37,193 nt of DNA from Clostridia bacterium. GTDB lineage: Bacteria > Bacillota > Clostridia > Oscillospirales > CAG-272. The stretch covers positions 1-37,193 of the forward strand of contig JAFVYW010000034.1 in assembly GCA_017508465.1 (NCBI GenBank). The letters are read 5' to 3'. A program made the position numbers and the translations under genes. The notes beneath the pieces are model-generated. The model was given only the letters and a program-made list of their open reading frames with translations. It was not told the DNA's origin and did no database searches. Of the stretch, positions 35,501 through 37,193 are shown piece by piece; position 1 is the first letter of the stretch, and every line of letters starts with the position of its first letter.

Positions 35501-36640
35501 TTAAAACGGCAGGGGAACAATAGGTGTTGCCCTGAGCATAAATACGATGTAATAATAACTACCGATAGCAACAACGCTAAAGAGCAGAATGCTCCATAGT
35601 CTGTTGAATACCGAAAGATTGTGTGTAAATGAGAGAGCCAGAAGTAGCAACGCTCCGAGCGGTAAAAGGGCAGGCAAAATATAAAGGAGCAAAAAGCCAA
35701 CGACAAAGGAGAGTATTTCATCGAGCAAAAGGCAAATCAGTACCCAAATCAAAGACAGTACCGCCTCTATGATGGCAACAACAACGGTCGCGATAAACAA
35801 CAGGATTGCCAGAGGAATGTTCAGCAGATCACCGAAAAACGGCAGGCTTTCGCTTAAATTTTCGCAAGCTACCCCGATATAATTCCAGATCGCAGAAGTA
35901 AAGAAGAACCACTTGGATGATGAGAATAAATCGGACTCCGTCATGTTTTTTGCAAAATTGGAATATAAATTGTTTCTTTCCAAAAGCACCAGTCCTACCG
36001 ATAAACCAACCAACAGGATGGGCAAGAGGAAATTCCACCAGGAAAAGTATCTGCCCGAGCCATATGAGCCTGAAAAAAAGCTTCTGGTTTTTTCGCCAAA
36101 GGATCTGAAAAAGTTTCCGATATCCTCAAAAAGCGCGAACGAATGGTTGAGAGAATACTCTCTTGATTTTACCAAAACAATGACAGAGCGGACAAGCAAG
36201 TACAAGGACGGAACAGCCAAAAACCAATGATGGTTGGTGCCGATATAAGCGAGCGCGCCCCAGATGGCAGCATAAATAAGGCTGAAGAAATGGATCAGAA
36301 AATCGGTTGCTCTTTCATCGAAGAATTCATACACCTTACCCTCAAGTGTCCATTCGATATAGACATCGTTGTCGGTGATGCTTCCCGAATTCAACCACAA
36401 GCCCAGCGCGATGTACGATACATACAGTATCCAGGCTTGATTTGTGTAGAGATATAAAACGGGTGCGCCAATGGCTACTACGATGATAACGATGGTATTG
36501 AATATATCATTCGTTGCCATAAGATACATCAACAGTGTCAGAAGGAATATGCCGACACCGATCCAGGCGAGTAGCCAGAATTGCGTTGCTCCTGCTGCAA
36601 TCACCAGAATCAACATTGCTAAAAATGAAAGTGCGATCAT
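35501..36640 (-). CDS. Polytopic membrane protein of unknown function
   Basis: 379 residues with about nine or ten transmembrane helices. The N-terminal half has three closely spaced helices; the C-terminal half has long hydrophobic blocks (LLFIATVVVAIIEAVLSLIW and following). A central cytoplasmic loop is rich in Phe, Ser and Arg (FRSFGEKTRSFFSGS). I do not recognise the family. The start at 36640 (MIALSFLAML) is set by AGGAG 7 bases upstream; a reading 62 codons longer enters the hairpin array and yields meaningless repeat peptides. It is the first gene of the cluster, with the array directly upstream. Confidence 0.8.
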   Translation of the reverse strand: MIALSFLAMLILVIAAGATQFWLLAWIGVGIFLLTLLMYLMATNDIFNTIVIIVVAIGAPVLYLYTNQAWILYVSYIALGLWLNSGSITDNDVYIEWTLEGKVYEFFDERATDFLIHFFSLIYAAIWGALAYIGTNHHWFLAVPSLYLLVRSVIVLVKSREYSLNHSFALFEDIGNFFRSFGEKTRSFFSGSYGSGRYFSWWNFLLPILLVGLSVGLVLLERNNLYSNFAKNMTESDLFSSSKWFFFTSAIWNYIGVACENLSESLPFFGDLLNIPLAILLFIATVVVAIIEAVLSLIWVLICLLLDEILSFVVGFLLLYILPALLPLGALLLLALSFTHNLSVFNRLWSILLFSVVAIGSYYYIVFMLRATPIVPLPF

Positions 36641-36674
36641 TGTTTTTCTCCTACTTATTGTTTTTGAATGATTT

Positions 36675-37040
36675 GACGGCGTTGCCGTCGTGATATGCTT
36701 GCTCTCGCAAGCGTGATATAGCGCAACTTCGTCGCGCGTGATATAGAGAGCCGTTGGCTCTCGTGATATGCTTGCTCTCGCAAGCGTGATATAACCTCGC
36801 GTTGCTCGGCGTGATATGCTCGGCAAAGCCGAGCGTGGAAGCCTTACGTCGCGCAGTTCGCGACATAGACGCTCGCAAGCTCGCTATTCCGTCGCACCAT
36901 AATTGGTGCTCCTTACACGCACCGAAAGGTGCATATCACGAATTCCACAAGGAATTTTATATCACGGCGCATAGCGCCTATATCACGCGCCGTAAGGCGT
37001 TATATCACGTCGCTTTGTCTGACCGCGTCAGACAAACGAC
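36675..37040. repeat. Two-armed array of short hairpins with conserved GTGATATA/TATATCAC linkers
   Basis: Left arm, plus strand: seven hairpins (36675-36689, 36697-36712, 36721-36737, 36746-36762, 36770-36785, 36794-36810, 36818-36834), of which six are followed by GTGATAT(A) at 36690, 36713, 36738, 36763, 36786 and 36811; the seventh is followed by a degraded GTGGAA. Spacing is 23-25 bases. Centre: hairpins 36848-36864 and 36894-36909 without linkers. Right arm: hairpins 36919-36932, 36941-36956, 36966-36978, 36988-36999 separated by (T)ATATCAC linkers at 36933, 36958, 36979 and 37001, then a longer 14-bp hairpin at 37009-37040. Stems differ but linkers are constant. A 33-base segment is duplicated exactly (36688-36720 and 36761-36793). 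Confidence 0.9.
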
Positions 37041-37088
37041 ACTTTCCACGTGGGCGGGGACTCCAAAAGGTATATTTTCAACCTGTAA

Positions 37089-37193
37089 TTAAGCCAACTC
37101 CAAATCAACAAATTCCTTTTTCGCGTCTACAAATTTTAATGAAAGCCAATCAAATCCAATCGATTTTGCTTGCTCCCAATCAAGAGTACCGTA
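37089..37193 (-). CDS. 3' end of an unidentified protein (window edge)
   Basis: The last 34 codons of a minus-strand frame end at TAA (37089-37091). The translation begins YGTLDWEQAKSIGFDW and ends KKEFVDLELA. It has no stop within an AT-rich stretch, and the composition (Trp, Asp, Glu, Lys mix) is protein-like. No family can be named from this fragment. It stops 49 bases before the hairpin array and points in the same direction as the glycan operon. Confidence 0.5.
   Translation of the reverse strand, partial: YGTLDWEQAKSIGFDWLSLKFVDAKKEFVDLELA

Noticed and set aside
36641..36878. N-terminal extension of the 36640 membrane protein, or a separate small protein, reading through the hairpins
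   Set aside because: The peptides (YHACESKHIT-type) simply translate the repeats; AGGAG upstream of 36640 gives a clear start inside the frame.
36675..37040. CRISPR array
   Set aside because: The constant part is only 7-8 bases, every variable part is itself a palindrome, the orientation flips in the middle and no cas gene is near.

Overview
The window (37.2 kb, roughly balanced GC, almost everything on the minus strand) looks like a chromosomal segment of an uncultured anaerobic Clostridia-type Firmicute, probably gut-associated. Support for this: strong AGGAGG-type ribosome binding sites, families common in Clostridia (DUF4830, DUF1653, DUF3267, YitT, TIGR01212 radical SAM), a Bacillota-type pyrimidine-nucleoside phosphorylase, and a cluster of intracellular glycan-degrading enzymes. 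The species cannot be named from the sequence alone.

Layout, left to right. (1) 1-6304, minus: an F-type ATP synthase operon read atpZ-atpI-atpB-atpE-atpF-atpH-atpA-atpG-atpD, with atpD cut by the window edge. The c subunit carries the residues of a two-carboxylate, probably Na+-binding site. A promoter lies at 6338-6366. (2) 6417-12172, minus: a nucleoside salvage and catabolism operon, tdk-deoC-deoD-deoB-cdd-pdp-udk, ending in a bidirectional hairpin terminator. Together these enzymes take (deoxy)nucleosides to bases plus pentose phosphates, and the deoxyribose on to glyceraldehyde-3-phosphate and acetaldehyde. (3) 12293-15435, plus: topB, then a 32-residue Cys-rich membrane miniprotein behind a stable leader hairpin, then a DUF4830 protein, each followed by a hairpin. 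(4) 15445-20209, minus: six closely packed genes (FAD oxidoreductase, RSH-like HD protein, membrane-anchored metallophosphoesterase, DUF1653, COG2426 membrane protein, radical SAM protein) between a strong promoter and a shared terminator.

(5) 20219-36640, minus: fourteen consecutive genes, without a clear internal terminator, ending at a perfect hairpin at 20219-20256. Five encode glycan enzymes (GH39, sialate-O-acetylesterase-like, GH78-like, GH95, GH29), none with an evident signal peptide. This suggests cytoplasmic trimming of imported fucose-, rhamnose- and xylose-containing, partly acetylated oligosaccharides. Interspersed are a nitrilase-GDPD fusion, an SGNH hydrolase broken by an amber codon, a DUF3267 membrane zincin, a YitT protein, an APH(3')-like kinase, an MBL-fold hydrolase, a HAD phosphatase and two membrane proteins. 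No transporter or regulator for this cluster lies in the window.

(6) 36675-37040: the most unusual element. It is a double-armed array of about a dozen short hairpins of different sequence, most separated by the same 7-8 base linker (GTGATATA on one arm, TATATCAC on the other), with the arms pointing outward from a central region. It fits no CRISPR, REP or terminator class I know. The window closes with the 3' end of an unidentified minus-strand gene.
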